Shown one piece after another: positions 24,904-33,854 of a stretch of DNA of 45,627 bases. Every line of letters begins with the position of its first letter. Positions within the stretch are counted from its first letter, which is position 1. Below the pieces are notes generated by a model that had not been told where the DNA came from, made no database searches, and saw only the letters and a program-made list of their open reading frames with translations. Origin of the DNA: Stercoripulliclostridium_A sp045535235 (GTDB lineage Bacteria > Bacillota > Clostridia > Christensenellales > DTU072); NCBI GenBank assembly GCA_045535235.1, contig JAZSLG010000032.1:1-45627 (forward strand). Reading direction: 5' to 3'. The translations under genes and the position numbers were made by a program.

Positions 24904-27810
24904 ATGAAAAAAAATAGAATATTAACATTGGTACTTAGCATCATTCTAGTAGCAGTTTTGGCTATTACTATGTTTGCTTGTAACGATAAATGTACCGATC
25001 ACGTTGACGAAGACGGCGACAATAAGTGTGACGTTTGTGGCGAAGCGGTACAAAACAGTAATGACGAAAACAACACGCCTAACGACGGCAAGGAAGATTA
25101 TTCTTTTACCCTAAAGGATAACGAGGGTAACGGCGTTGAGGGTGTAAGTGTTAGAGTTAATATTGACGGCATTGACGGCGAAGTAAAACTTACCGATGCG
25201 GAGGGAAAAGTTGTATTCAGAGTGGGAAAGAATGTTAAATTCGTTTCCGTAAGCGTAATAGATTTACCTGAAGAGTACGATATGCCCGGCACGAAGAACT
25301 TTATTTACGACATTAAAAACGGAGAACGAAACAAAATTGATTACGGCGTAACCAAAAAAGCCGTTTATTCCATTAAAGTAATTGACCAAGATGGTAAAGC
25401 GGTAGAAGGCGTCCAAGTGCAAATATGCAATAGCGTCACCGGTGTTTGCCATCCTGAAAAACGTTCCACCAACGCTAACGGTATAGTTACCTACACGTTA
25501 TCCGTTACCGCTAACGACAGTTTCTACGTATCAATAACGGCATTGCCCAACGATTACAAACTAAAGGACGGAGAAATCCTTAATGAAACGGGCGTAATCG
25601 ATTTTACCCACTACGATGACTTTAATAGCGATAACGAGCTTGAAATCGAAATAGTAAAACTTAACATGGCCACCATCACTACTGGTGGCTTCTTTTATAA
25701 TTACGCTGATATAGAAGTTAAAATATACGATGCGGAAACGAATGCTCTGGTTGTAACCGTTATAACCGGGGCTAATGGTAAAGCAACCTTTCCTTTGGAA
25801 AAACAAATATCCAAAAAAGTGGGAGGAGAAACCGTTTATAATTATTATTTGACTGCAAGGCACAAAGATAACGATCCTCGTTATACTTGGGACGAGCCCG
25901 ATGAAGGTGTGCTATATCTAACGAGTGCAAATATGAAGGTTGACCTTTCTTATTTAGATAAAGTTACCTATACCATTAACGTCGCGAGAACTAACGATGA
26001 ACTTTCCGTAGAGGGCGTAAGAGTGCGTTTGTATAATCGTCTTTTTGAAGAGATAGCAGTTAGTGAAACAGATGCTAACGGCACTACTTCTTTTGTTATG
26101 ATTCCCTACGATGCATATTACGTTAAACTCGAAAACGTAGGAAACGGTGCGACATCTTTGTACGAAATCAAAAAGGACGGCATTACCACCCATAATCTTA
26201 CCATTAACGACGACTTAGTACTTGGTAGTGAACAAGCCCCCATCGACTTAATGTGTGGCTTCTTTAACGTATTACCCGCGGTTGAATTTAATGAAAAAAT
26301 ATATTGCAGAGTATTCCACCAAGAGGGTGCTGAGTTGGTTATCGAAGGAGCTAACGTTGTAATTAGGGACGTTGAAGACGAATCTAATCAACAAAGCGGA
26401 ACGAATATAAACGTAAAAATAGATAAAGCGAGTCAAGTCTTTTTAATTGAGGCACAAGAAGCGTTAAATTATTGGGGAGCAAGCGTATATCTAGAAGGAA
26501 CCAGTGATAGAACCGAGCTAATTAAGGAATCCGAACTTGACGGCCCGGTATCCGTAAATTTGGAAAAAGGAAAATATTATTATACCTTTGAAGCAGATGA
26601 AAACGATGCTACTCTTCTTCTTTCTTCCTCCGATGACGTTAAGTTTTTAATAGAGGGAGTGGAGACGGAAAAAGCCGTTCTATCCCAAGGAGATAGCGTT
26701 ATCTTTGCCGTAATAGGAGAAGGCGAGGTAAGTTTCAACCTCACCTATGAAAAAGTATATTACGATTACATAGTAAGTGTAGGTAAAGAATATATAGGTA
26801 TAGGCAACGATATACTTGTTAATGGTATAGAAATAGAGTTGAAGCACGAAGGTACGGTTATAGGAAGCGCCGAAACGGTGAATGGAAAGGCAACCTTTAC
26901 CAACATTCAGGAGTATCCGACCGACAAGATTTGGGCAGATATTAAAACTCTTCCCGAAAAATATACTAGACATTATGAAAATTTGAATGGGGCGTATTTC
27001 AAGATGGGCGATGGTCTCGTTGGTGAAAACGAAGAAGATGGAATAGTATATTACTACGAAACCTCGTTCGTTATTTCTTTGGTTAGAGAAGGAACGCAAG
27101 AATTACCTTATTCATGGGTGCAAGAGGGTCATAGTCCTGCTACGGCTTACGAAGTAACCATTCCCGAAAGCGGTAAAGTTTACGTGGAAAACGAATGGAA
27201 TAACAACGCGGTAGATGCTCCCGATTTTTATTACGTATACGTTTACGATGCAACTGGAGAATTTACCCTTTGCTACCATCTCTTTGACGAAGAAACGGAA
27301 ATATACGATTATACTGTGGTTGAGGGTGTTAGCGGTTGGCTAGAGGATAAAAAAGCAACGTGGCTACAAGTTCCCTTGAACACCAAGATTGTTATTGAGA
27401 TAGATGCTCCTGCGGGTGGCGTAAAACTAAGATGGGCAACCTCGTTAAACGGCATTTTAAATTTATCTAGCGGAGATGCCGTTTCCACCGGAACTAAAGA
27501 AAATCCCTTCACTTTGGTATTTGGTCAAACCATTACAACCCCCGATTTTGTGGAAGGAAATAGCGATGAAACCGCAGTCGACGTTTATTACTATACTTAC
27601 AAAGCACCGATGGTAATGAATATAGAAATCACTAACCTTGATGCTGATATCCTAGTTTTCGTAAACGGAAACATTACCGATATTACAAGCGGAAGTTTTG
27701 AGGTCAGTGCAGGAGACAAAATATCGTTTGAAATCAGAACTGCAAAAGAAGCAGGAGACGAGAATATTTTGGACGGCGTATCCTTTGCGGTAAAAGTAGG
27801 AAGCAACTAA
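24904..27810 (+). CDS. Lipoprotein with Cys/His/Asp-rich module and prealbumin-like beta domains
   Basis: A 968-residue exported lipoprotein (lipobox MFAC, Cys26), followed by CTDHVDEDGDNKCDVCG, nearly the same module as in the two upstream lipoproteins. Several prealbumin/carboxypeptidase-regulatory-like domains follow, recognisable by GVEGVSVRV...TDAEGKVVF (about 75-110), AVEGVQVQI...TNANGIVTY (about 160-200), a third near 270-300, SVEGVRVRL...TDANGTTSF (about 367-400) and one near 640-690. The C-terminal 250 residues look like beta-sandwich domains. Such stacks form stalks or adhesins on Gram-positive surfaces. No LPXTG signal and no C-terminal helix are present, so lipid is the only anchor. 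Partner and ligand are unknown. Confidence 0.85.
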   Translation: MKKNRILTLVLSIILVAVLAITMFACNDKCTDHVDEDGDNKCDVCGEAVQNSNDENNTPNDGKEDYSFTLKDNEGNGVEGVSVRVNIDGIDGEVKLTDAEGKVVFRVGKNVKFVSVSVIDLPEEYDMPGTKNFIYDIKNGERNKIDYGVTKKAVYSIKVIDQDGKAVEGVQVQICNSVTGVCHPEKRSTNANGIVTYTLSVTANDSFYVSITALPNDYKLKDGEILNETGVIDFTHYDDFNSDNELEIEIVKLNMATITTGGFFYNYADIEVKIYDAETNALVVTVITGANGKATFPLEKQISKKVGGETVYNYYLTARHKDNDPRYTWDEPDEGVLYLTSANMKVDLSYLDKVTYTINVARTNDELSVEGVRVRLYNRLFEEIAVSETDANGTTSFVMIPYDAYYVKLENVGNGATSLYEIKKDGITTHNLTINDDLVLGSEQAPIDLMCGFFNVLPAVEFNEKIYCRVFHQEGAELVIEGANVVIRDVEDESNQQSGTNINVKIDKASQVFLIEAQEALNYWGASVYLEGTSDRTELIKESELDGPVSVNLEKGKYYYTFEADENDATLLLSSSDDVKFLIEGVETEKAVLSQGDSVIFAVIGEGEVSFNLTYEKVYYDYIVSVGKEYIGIGNDILVNGIEIELKHEGTVIGSAETVNGKATFTNIQEYPTDKIWADIKTLPEKYTRHYENLNGAYFKMGDGLVGENEEDGIVYYYETSFVISLVREGTQELPYSWVQEGHSPATAYEVTIPESGKVYVENEWNNNAVDAPDFYYVYVYDATGEFTLCYHLFDEETEIYDYTVVEGVSGWLEDKKATWLQVPLNTKIVIEIDAPAGGVKLRWATSLNGILNLSSGDAVSTGTKENPFTLVFGQTITTPDFVEGNSDETAVDVYYYTYKAPMVMNIEITNLDADILVFVNGNITDITSGSFEVSAGDKISFEIRTAKEAGDENILDGVSFAVKVGSN

Positions 27811-27823
27811 AAGAAAAGGCAGT

Positions 27824-27854
27824 AAAAAGCACTCTCTTCGAGAGTGCTTTTTTT
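27824..27854. terminator. Bidirectional Rho-independent terminator
   Basis: A 13-base-pair stem (AAAAAGCACTCTC with its complement) around a three-base TTC loop, with T-runs on both strands. It ends the lipoprotein gene (+) and the redox operon (-). Confidence 0.9.
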
Positions 27855-27875
27855 GTTGAATTAATCACATAAAAG

Positions 27876-28499
27876 TTATTTATTAAGAGCTTCTTGTACC
27901 TTTGATTCTAGCAAGGTATAGGTTATACCGCCGTTTTGGGAGTGAGTTACTATACCTTTTTTATCCAGTATAAGAGTGCGGGGATAACCCAATCCGCCAC
28001 CCAACTTGGTGTAGTAGTAATCGCCTTCTCCTTGTACCTTTTCATCAAAAACCGCCTTCATTTTGGTTCCGGGGAAATGTTCGTTGAGCCAGGGGGCCGT
28101 AGTTTCTTGGTCAAAAGCAGCGTGTACGATAATTATCACAACGTCTTCTTGATAGTTGGTTGCCAGTTCGTTAAAGTGAGGAAGTTCGGCAATACAAGGT
28201 TGACAAGTGGTATACCAAAAGTTAATGATAACGACCTTTCCACGCAAATCGGCGATATTGGTTTTGCCACTATCGTAAACGTTTTGTAGATCGTAGGTAG
28301 GACACTTGAATCCGGGGTCAAATCCATAAGGGATATAGGCGGTGTCATCATCGGAGTTGTCGGTATCGTCGCCGTCTTGGCTAAAGTCGTTGGCGGGGAT
28401 CTTATCTATTGCATTGTAGTATACAAGGGCGCCTGTAAGGAGGGCAATCATTAGTACTACGACTACTATTTCCCAAATGAGTTTTTTGTTTTTAGTCAT
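27876..28499 (-). CDS. Membrane-anchored TlpA/ResA-like thioredoxin
   Basis: A 207-residue protein with an N-terminal membrane helix (about 7-28), an acidic linker (about 38-53) and a TlpA-type thioredoxin fold outside the membrane. The active site is CQPC (Cys99, Cys102) in FWYTTCQPCIAELP, and the cis-Pro loop is GLGYPRTLILD. It should reduce or exchange disulfides in exported proteins. No lipobox is present. Its start overlaps the polyferredoxin gene by eight bases, so the two are translationally coupled. The polyferredoxin could be its electron source; this pairing with a CXXC membrane protein recurs in Clostridia. Confidence 0.93.
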   Translation of the reverse strand: MTKNKKLIWEIVVVVLMIALLTGALVYYNAIDKIPANDFSQDGDDTDNSDDDTAYIPYGFDPGFKCPTYDLQNVYDSGKTNIADLRGKVVIINFWYTTCQPCIAELPHFNELATNYQEDVVIIIVHAAFDQETTAPWLNEHFPGTKMKAVFDEKVQGEGDYYYTKLGGGLGYPRTLILDKKGIVTHSQNGGITYTLLESKVQEALNK

Positions 28500-29454
28500 T
28501 GCTCTCTACCCCCTTGTTTTCCTCAGTGCTTACAACGCTTTCCGTTGCGGGCGTGTCAATCTCGTTAGCGTGTAGTTTGAACTTGCCACCCTTCCAAGAA
28601 ATCGCCTTAGTGGGACATACGGGAATACATTCACCGCAACTAATACACTCGCGGTCACCAACATGCTTAATATCCATTTTACAATGGGAAACACACTTTC
28701 CGCAGTCTATACAGGTTTTCTTGTCGTAGGTTATACCAATCAAGCTTACCTTGTTAAATAGGCTGTAAATGGCTCCTAGGGGACAGATAAAACGACAGAA
28801 GAAGCGATAGGTGAATATGGACGTAATAACGACCACGACCATAACGATAAACTTCCAAGTAAATAGTCCGCCTAGCATGGAAAGGGAGCTTGCGTTATTC
28901 GGGTGTGAAAGAAGACCTATTGCGCCACCGAGCGTGCCTGCCGGACAAACGTATTTGCAAAAAGCGGGGATAATGCTTCCTTCCATTGCGAACATTAGAG
29001 GAAGAATTATTACGAAAACGAGAAGGAATACGTATTTTAATCCGGATAGCGCGCGGGTTAGGCTACCTTTGGGAGCTTTGGGGGATTTGATTTTATATAA
29101 TAGGTCTTGGATTAAACCAAAGGGGCAAAGGAAACCGCAAATCCATCTGCCGAAAAGGAAACCGAATAAAATGAGTATACCTACCATAAAGTAGGGAGCC
29201 GTCTTATTGCTTGCAATTAGTGCGTTTTGTAGAGCGCCGAGGGGACAACTAAGGGCTGCGCCGGGGCAAGAATAACAGTTTAGTCCGGGCGTACACATGT
29301 TTTTTAGCGGTCCAAGATAAATGGTACCAGTTGCAAAGCCTTTTAGGTTGGCGTTAAAGAGCAACATGGCGTATACTTGTATAAGCCTTCTTCTAGTAGG
29401 CAAATACCTTTCTATTTTGCTATATAACTTTTTGAAAAATTCTTTTGCCTTCAT
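28492..29454 (-). CDS. NapH/YccM-like membrane polyferredoxin
   Basis: A 320-residue membrane protein with about five helices. It carries two CxxxCPxG-type motifs at helix ends (CGFLCPFG and CRFICPLGA), extra Cys near the N-terminus (CTPGLNCYSCPGAALSCPLG), and a C-terminal pair of [4Fe-4S] sites (CIDCGKCVSHC and CISCGECIPVCP). The family passes electrons from cytoplasmic donors across or along the membrane. Being co-encoded with a TlpA thioredoxin and a CXXC membrane protein suggests it feeds extracytoplasmic thiol reduction. It starts four bases after the preceding gene ends. Confidence 0.92.
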   Translation of the reverse strand: MKAKEFFKKLYSKIERYLPTRRRLIQVYAMLLFNANLKGFATGTIYLGPLKNMCTPGLNCYSCPGAALSCPLGALQNALIASNKTAPYFMVGILILFGFLFGRWICGFLCPFGLIQDLLYKIKSPKAPKGSLTRALSGLKYVFLLVFVIILPLMFAMEGSIIPAFCKYVCPAGTLGGAIGLLSHPNNASSLSMLGGLFTWKFIVMVVVVITSIFTYRFFCRFICPLGAIYSLFNKVSLIGITYDKKTCIDCGKCVSHCKMDIKHVGDRECISCGECIPVCPTKAISWKGGKFKLHANEIDTPATESVVSTEENKGVESND

Positions 29455-29458
29455 ACTC

Positions 29459-30328
29459 TTAACCCAGTCCTATACATTCAGTACAAATACGAATTGCCTT
29501 TGCAAGTACGTCGTCCATACCGCCGTTTAATACGCCAAGAACGATAAATACGACGGCAATTACCAGTAGTGCTCCACGGCAAAGCCAAAGAGAAAGATTT
29601 TCACGTTTGCTTGCAACACTCTTTATTTTGTTTACAACTTCAAAAATCTTATTTACAAAGGGAGCCAATCCATTCTTTCCGTTTCCGTCGAGAGCATCCT
29701 TGTTCTCTTTAACGATACCCTTGAGTAGTGCTAGCTCGCGCTTTTTGGAAAGCTTGTTAACTATGCTTACCGCGTAGCTAACGCCAATGGAAATTAGTGC
29801 GGAAGGGAAAACAACGAGAGCCAAATCTTTTACCGAGGAGTTTGGATTAGCGCTCGAGTAGTTGGCGGAATTAAGAGCGAAAGCAAGAATGACTGCTAGC
29901 GCGGAAATCCATATTAAAATAGAGCCGAGTATCGCGCCTAAACGGAAGTATCGTTCCCTAATAACCAACTTTTTGGTACCTGAAGAAGCTAAATCAAGAT
30001 TTACCTTTTCGCTAAGAGTAGCAAGAGCTTTGTCGTTTTCCACCTTTTTTTGCTTTGCTTCGAGTGGGAATAGGAAGTGAAGAACAAAGCCGATTAGAAC
30101 AAGACAAGGAAGCATTATTACGGGGACGGCAATAGCTCTAAAGTGACTTTCTATTGCGTCCACGGTAAAGGGGCTTACCTCTTGCGAGTTATAAACGCCC
30201 ACAACGCTAACGATAAATAAAATTCCAACTACGACAGCAAGGGAAATAAGCAAGACTGCGTAAACGATATGAGCAATCTTAACGGCTTTATCCTTGTCTA
30301 TTCGGTTGGCAAGAGAGGTTTTTTCCAT
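29459..30328 (-). CDS. Multi-pass membrane protein ending in a CD1871A-like CXXC module
   Basis: A 289-residue protein with about five helices. The last helix and tail (GVLNGGMDDVLAKAIRICTE, ending CIGLG, with Cys282 and Cys285) match the small CD1871A-type CXXC proteins of Clostridia, which are normally only some 40-60 residues long. The preceding 240 residues, with four helices and a charged cytoplasmic loop, are not a family I know. It is first in the redox operon, behind a strong promoter. The CXXC pair could relay electrons between the polyferredoxin and the TlpA thioredoxin; that is inference from gene order. Confidence 0.8.
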   Translation of the reverse strand: MEKTSLANRIDKDKAVKIAHIVYAVLLISLAVVVGILFIVSVVGVYNSQEVSPFTVDAIESHFRAIAVPVIMLPCLVLIGFVLHFLFPLEAKQKKVENDKALATLSEKVNLDLASSGTKKLVIRERYFRLGAILGSILIWISALAVILAFALNSANYSSANPNSSVKDLALVVFPSALISIGVSYAVSIVNKLSKKRELALLKGIVKENKDALDGNGKNGLAPFVNKIFEVVNKIKSVASKRENLSLWLCRGALLVIAVVFIVLGVLNGGMDDVLAKAIRICTECIGLG

Positions 30329-30363
30329 ATTTTTATCTCCAAAATCGCCTTACACGACTTCTA

Positions 30364-30392
30364 ATTATACTATATATTCGTACAATAGTCAA
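30364..30392 (-). promoter_or_regulatory. Promoter of the redox operon
   Basis: On the minus strand TTGACT (30392-30387) and TATAAT (30369-30364) are spaced by 17 bases, 35 bases before the start codon of the CXXC membrane protein. Confidence 0.9.
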
Positions 30393-30423
30393 TTATATGC
30401 GAGCGCGCAATAGGGGCGCGCGG

Positions 30424-30448
30424 AAAAAAAAAGAGCTTGCGCTCCTCT
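30424..30448 (-). terminator. Terminator of the flavodoxin-like gene
   Basis: On the minus strand GAGC-GCAA-GCTC, extended by A-T and G-T pairs, is followed by a run of nine T. It begins right after the stop codon. Confidence 0.8.
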
Positions 30449-31822
30449 TTATTTGTTGTTTTCCAGTTTCTTTTTGGTTTCGTTAAGTACTTTGGTATAG
30501 GGCATTAACATTCCTTCGTTAACCATGTTGCCAGCTTTAGCCATTAGCTTTTTGTTGGACATTAGCGCGCCAACAAGATACATTAGTAACATTCTGCCAC
30601 GTTTCTTTTGGGGGAAGTCGTACTGGCCGTGCGCTTTGTAAAACTTGTGGTCGGCTTTCATCATTCCTTGCATTTGCCAAATTAAGTCGCGGAAAATTTT
30701 CATACCGCCAACTCCCAAGAAGTTTTGAGGAGGAACGTAGCCGTTAACAAGAGCGTACTCGATGTTTTTGGCAAGGTTTTCAATATCTAGGTTAGGGTCA
30801 AACTCGTCGGTTGCAACGCCGGCAAGATAGTTGCCACCTACGTTAGCCCTTCCCTCTATAATAACTCTAAGGTTTTCCTCCTTGGAAAGGTTTCCGCTAA
30901 CTATGTAACCCATGGGCATTCCCATTGTAACGGTACGATGTCCGTTACAAAATTGTCTATCGTCGTAAAGCTTAAAGCTTGCGCCCATGGAATGGTCTTT
31001 TATAGTGAAAGCAAATACGATACTTTCCGCCGTTTGTATTTCATTGCGTAGGAATTCGTCAAAATTGTCCTTGTAGACACATTTACCGCTACTAGCGCAC
31101 CTAAAGCAACCAAGGCAACCGCCCTTAAAGGGATATTCACGAATATTTATAACACGAGTTTTGCGAGGGGATTTTTCGATAAATAAGGTTATCATATCCT
31201 TTAATTGTTCGTCGTCATCCTCGCAGTTTGTTAAAACCACTATATCGCCATTACTTTTCGTTTGGGTTTCTTCAGGAAGGATAACGGGAACCTTGTTTGC
31301 TTTTTCACAAACGATAGTGTTACGCTCGTAAATATCGTTTTCTACTTGGTATAGCAGGTGGTTAAAAAAGTCCACGGCCTCCTTTTGTCCCTTCTTGGTG
31401 GTAAGGTCGTCCATGTCTTGGGATAACCCTTTGACGTACTTTAATCCAAGGTCATGCGCATTGTCTTCAACGTAGCGGTGTGCCGTCCAATCGTAAAAGT
31501 GTTTGGAAGTGCTAATTTGCGTTGCATACTTTCCGGCTAGGTCAACGCCACTTTCTTTTACCAGCTCTATGAAACGATGTAGTTGATAGGGCGCAATAAA
31601 GGTGTATACGGGATAGGAAAAAAGAATAAGGTCGGTTGCTTGCAGTTTATCAAGAGCCTCGCTCATATCTTTCTCTAAACTTTTGATTTTGGCCCCCACG
31701 TTTAGTACTTCAAAAGTAACGTTGGGAAATAGTAATTCCAAATATTTACTGGTTTGCAGGGTAATGCTATTGTTTCCCTTTGGACTACCGTTTACTACAA
31801 GTACGTTTTTAATTTTCGTCAT
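30449..31822 (-). CDS. Two-domain flavodoxin-like NAD(P)H-dependent oxidoreductase
   Basis: A 457-residue cytosolic protein built of two flavodoxin-like domains. The first (1-180) opens with VLVVNGSPKGNNSITLQ, the FMN phosphate-binding loop. The second (about 195-360) starts DIVVLTNCEDDDEQ and has the Cys-rich GCLGCFRCASSGKC typical of NADPH-dependent FMN reductase relatives, but its phosphate loop has lost the GSPR-like motif. Only the first domain may thus bind FMN in the standard way. I chose the ATG at 31822, with AGGTGAG just upstream, over a TTG 18 bases earlier. Substrate unknown; quinone or nitro-compound reduction is plausible for the family. Confidence 0.87.
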   Translation of the reverse strand: MTKIKNVLVVNGSPKGNNSITLQTSKYLELLFPNVTFEVLNVGAKIKSLEKDMSEALDKLQATDLILFSYPVYTFIAPYQLHRFIELVKESGVDLAGKYATQISTSKHFYDWTAHRYVEDNAHDLGLKYVKGLSQDMDDLTTKKGQKEAVDFFNHLLYQVENDIYERNTIVCEKANKVPVILPEETQTKSNGDIVVLTNCEDDDEQLKDMITLFIEKSPRKTRVINIREYPFKGGCLGCFRCASSGKCVYKDNFDEFLRNEIQTAESIVFAFTIKDHSMGASFKLYDDRQFCNGHRTVTMGMPMGYIVSGNLSKEENLRVIIEGRANVGGNYLAGVATDEFDPNLDIENLAKNIEYALVNGYVPPQNFLGVGGMKIFRDLIWQMQGMMKADHKFYKAHGQYDFPQKKRGRMLLMYLVGALMSNKKLMAKAGNMVNEGMLMPYTKVLNETKKKLENNK

Positions 31823-31852
31823 TTTCTCACCTATTATCAATATGATAGCTTC

Positions 31853-31903
31853 ATTATATCATAAAAATTGCGTCTTGAAACAATATCTTTAATATGATAT
31901 GAT
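31853..31903. promoter_or_regulatory. Divergent promoter region for the MFS and flavodoxin-like genes
   Basis: On the plus strand TTGAAA (31875-31880) and TATGAT (31898-31903) are 17 bases apart and serve the MFS gene. On the minus strand a TATAAT -10 box lies at 31858-31853 with only a poor -35. The close spacing suggests the two genes could be co-regulated. Confidence 0.75.
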
Positions 31904-31934
31904 AAATCTATAAAAGTTTAAAGGAGTTACAACT

Positions 31935-33326
31935 ATGACTAAAAAGGCAAAAAGTAGTCTTGGTGCAAAAACTTGGATAGTTATTTGGGTCGCTGGTCTA
32001 GCAGGTCAACTTGCTTGGAACATAGAAAACCAATGGTTTAATACCTTTGTTTACGGCAGAATTGGTGCCGTTCCGTGGATTATTACCGCCATGGTTTCCA
32101 TTTCTGCAATAGTAACCACCTTTTCCACCTTCCTTTCCGGCACGTGGAGCGATAGAATGGGTAAACGTAAACCATTTATCGTTTGGGGATATATTTTGTG
32201 GGGTGTTTTCACCATATTGTTTGGAGTAATAGACTTTTTTGCCGACGGTATATTTGCGGGTAACGTCGTAGCTCTTGGCGTTATGGTTATAGTGGCAGAC
32301 GCCCTAATGTCTTTCTTTGGCTCTCTAGGTAACGACGCAGGATTCAACCCCCACCTTACCGATATTACCACCCCCGAAAACCGCGGGCCACTCGGTGCCG
32401 TTATCGCCGTTCAACCCGTTATAGCAACCATTGTAGGAACTTTGATTGGTGGTGTCATTATAGAAGCGGTTGGCTATTTTGCCTTCTTCCTAATCATGGG
32501 AGCTTTCGTTATCTTGGTTGGTTTGTATTGTATGTGGGCAGTTAAAGACAGCCCCATGCTCACTCCCAACGTGGACGAAAAGGGTTTTTGGCATCAGTTT
32601 GCACAAGCTTTTAACTTTAAGTTACTATGGAAGAACAAGCTTTTACTCATAGTGCTTTGCATATTTGCCATGTTCTTTATTAGCTTTAACATTTACTTCC
32701 CCTATATGACTATTTACTTTATCCACTCCCTTGGCTATGATACCGGTCTTGCAGGAGTATGGTTGGGCGTTGGTTTGGTAATAGCCATTCCCTTTACTCT
32801 CATTGCGGGTAAATTCATCAATAAGCAAAAGTTTGTTCCCGTGCTAATTACGGCACTTTTGATGAACGTTGTTGGTCTTGGCATCATCTCTATTACGGGA
32901 GCGTTAAGCGGAACCGGTGGGGCCATGACGGCGGTAGTAATACTTGGTACCATATTCGTAGGCGGTGGATATATGTGTATTTATCAAGCGCTAATGATTT
33001 GGTGTAAGAATTTGTATCCCGAATCCCAACGTGGACAACTCGAGGGCGTAAGACTGGTGTTCTACGTGCTTGTACCCATGATTTCCGGTCCGGTTATAGC
33101 CGAGCCTATCGTAGAAAACTTGGGTATCTATATTGAACAAATGGAGCAAAACGGAGCGATTCAACCCGGCTATACCCCGTCTTGGCACCTCTTCTTGATT
33201 GCCTCGTGCGTAGCTCTTCTTACCTTAATACCCATTATAGGTGCTTGGTACTATCAAAAGAAACACCCCGAAACCTTGTTCGTTAGCTCTACTCCAACAG
33301 AGGAAGAGACAAAGGAAGAAGAATAA
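31935..33326 (+). CDS. MFS transporter, GPH/SLC45-like sugar type
   Basis: A 463-residue integral membrane protein with about 12 helices. The motif A loop between TM2 and TM3 reads GTWSDRMGKRKPFIVWGY, and the N-terminus (GLAGQLAWNIENQWFNTFVY) resembles the sugar:cation symporter and SLC45-like group. A long central cytoplasmic loop (KDSPMLTPNVDEKGFWHQF) separates the halves. It probably imports a sugar or glycoside with a cation, but the substrate is not evident. AAGGAG lies ten bases before the ATG. It is monocistronic, with its own promoter and a strong terminator. Confidence 0.9.
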   Translation: MTKKAKSSLGAKTWIVIWVAGLAGQLAWNIENQWFNTFVYGRIGAVPWIITAMVSISAIVTTFSTFLSGTWSDRMGKRKPFIVWGYILWGVFTILFGVIDFFADGIFAGNVVALGVMVIVADALMSFFGSLGNDAGFNPHLTDITTPENRGPLGAVIAVQPVIATIVGTLIGGVIIEAVGYFAFFLIMGAFVILVGLYCMWAVKDSPMLTPNVDEKGFWHQFAQAFNFKLLWKNKLLLIVLCIFAMFFISFNIYFPYMTIYFIHSLGYDTGLAGVWLGVGLVIAIPFTLIAGKFINKQKFVPVLITALLMNVVGLGIISITGALSGTGGAMTAVVILGTIFVGGGYMCIYQALMIWCKNLYPESQRGQLEGVRLVFYVLVPMISGPVIAEPIVENLGIYIEQMEQNGAIQPGYTPSWHLFLIASCVALLTLIPIIGAWYYQKKHPETLFVSSTPTEEETKEEE

Positions 33327-33340
33327 AAAAATAATAGAGG

Positions 33341-33369
33341 AAGGGCGCCCCGCGGGGCGCCCTTTATTA
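33341..33369 (+). terminator. Strong Rho-independent terminator of the MFS gene
   Basis: AAGGGCGCCC and GGGCGCCCTT pair around CGCG, followed by TTATTAT. This is one of the most G+C-rich hairpins in the window. Confidence 0.85.
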
Positions 33370-33493
33370 TAGCTATAATATAGTAATTTAGTAGTATAAA
33401 TAGCTTGCGCGCGTTAGCACCAAAAGAGGGAAAAATCAATCAAAAAATAGAAGTTTTTTGTAAAAAATGCAGAAAAAATCATATTAAAAAGCG

Positions 33494-33522
33494 TTGACTA
33501 ACCATTTTCTTTTCGTTATAAT
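33494..33522 (+). promoter_or_regulatory. Promoter of the YbjN-like/Sel1-like/VirD4-like operon
   Basis: TTGACT at 33494-33499 and TATAAT at 33517-33522 are spaced by 17 bases. Transcription should start near 33529, leaving an untranslated leader of about 325 nt before the first start codon. Confidence 0.9.
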
Positions 33523-33528
33523 GTACTT

Positions 33529-33841
33529 AGAAAAGATTAGAAATCTTTTGAATTTTTAGGAATATCGCAGTTCTTGTCGTATAAAACGAACGCGAGTTAT
33601 CATCACTAAAATCACCAGTATTAGAGTTAATAAGGAAGTAAAAGCAAAAAAACGTCGTCTATTTTTTTTCGTAGCAAATTTTTAACTCACACTCACACTT
33701 TACGTAATTAAATGAAGAGCAAGGGATGGCTCGGTTTTTAACCGTTGCGTTTTAACGCGCTATTCTTCCTTGCATTATCGTCGACCACTTTTAGTGCGTC
33801 AAATAATCGAGCATTGGTCGCGTACAAACCGAAATAAAAAA
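33529..33841 (+). ncRNA. Long structured 5' leader upstream of the VirD4-like operon
   Basis: About 310 transcribed bases with no supported gene. Visible stems are AAAGATT/AATCTTT (33532-33548), then GCAAGG/CCTTGC (33719-33724 with 33768-33773). The latter encloses two small hairpins, CGGTT/AACCG (33732-33744) and GCGT/ACGC (33747-33758). CGACCA/TGGTCG follows (33782-33787 with 33815-33820) and competes with CACT/AGTG inside it. The last stem ends 20 bases before AGGAGG. The layout suggests a cis-acting regulatory RNA or an embedded small RNA. I do not recognise it as a known riboswitch. Confidence 0.5.
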
Positions 33842-33854
33842 GGAGGTGTCATTT

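Noticed and set aside
33846..33854. GTG start for the YbjN-like protein
   Set aside because: The GTG overlaps the AGGAGG that serves the ATG at 33855.
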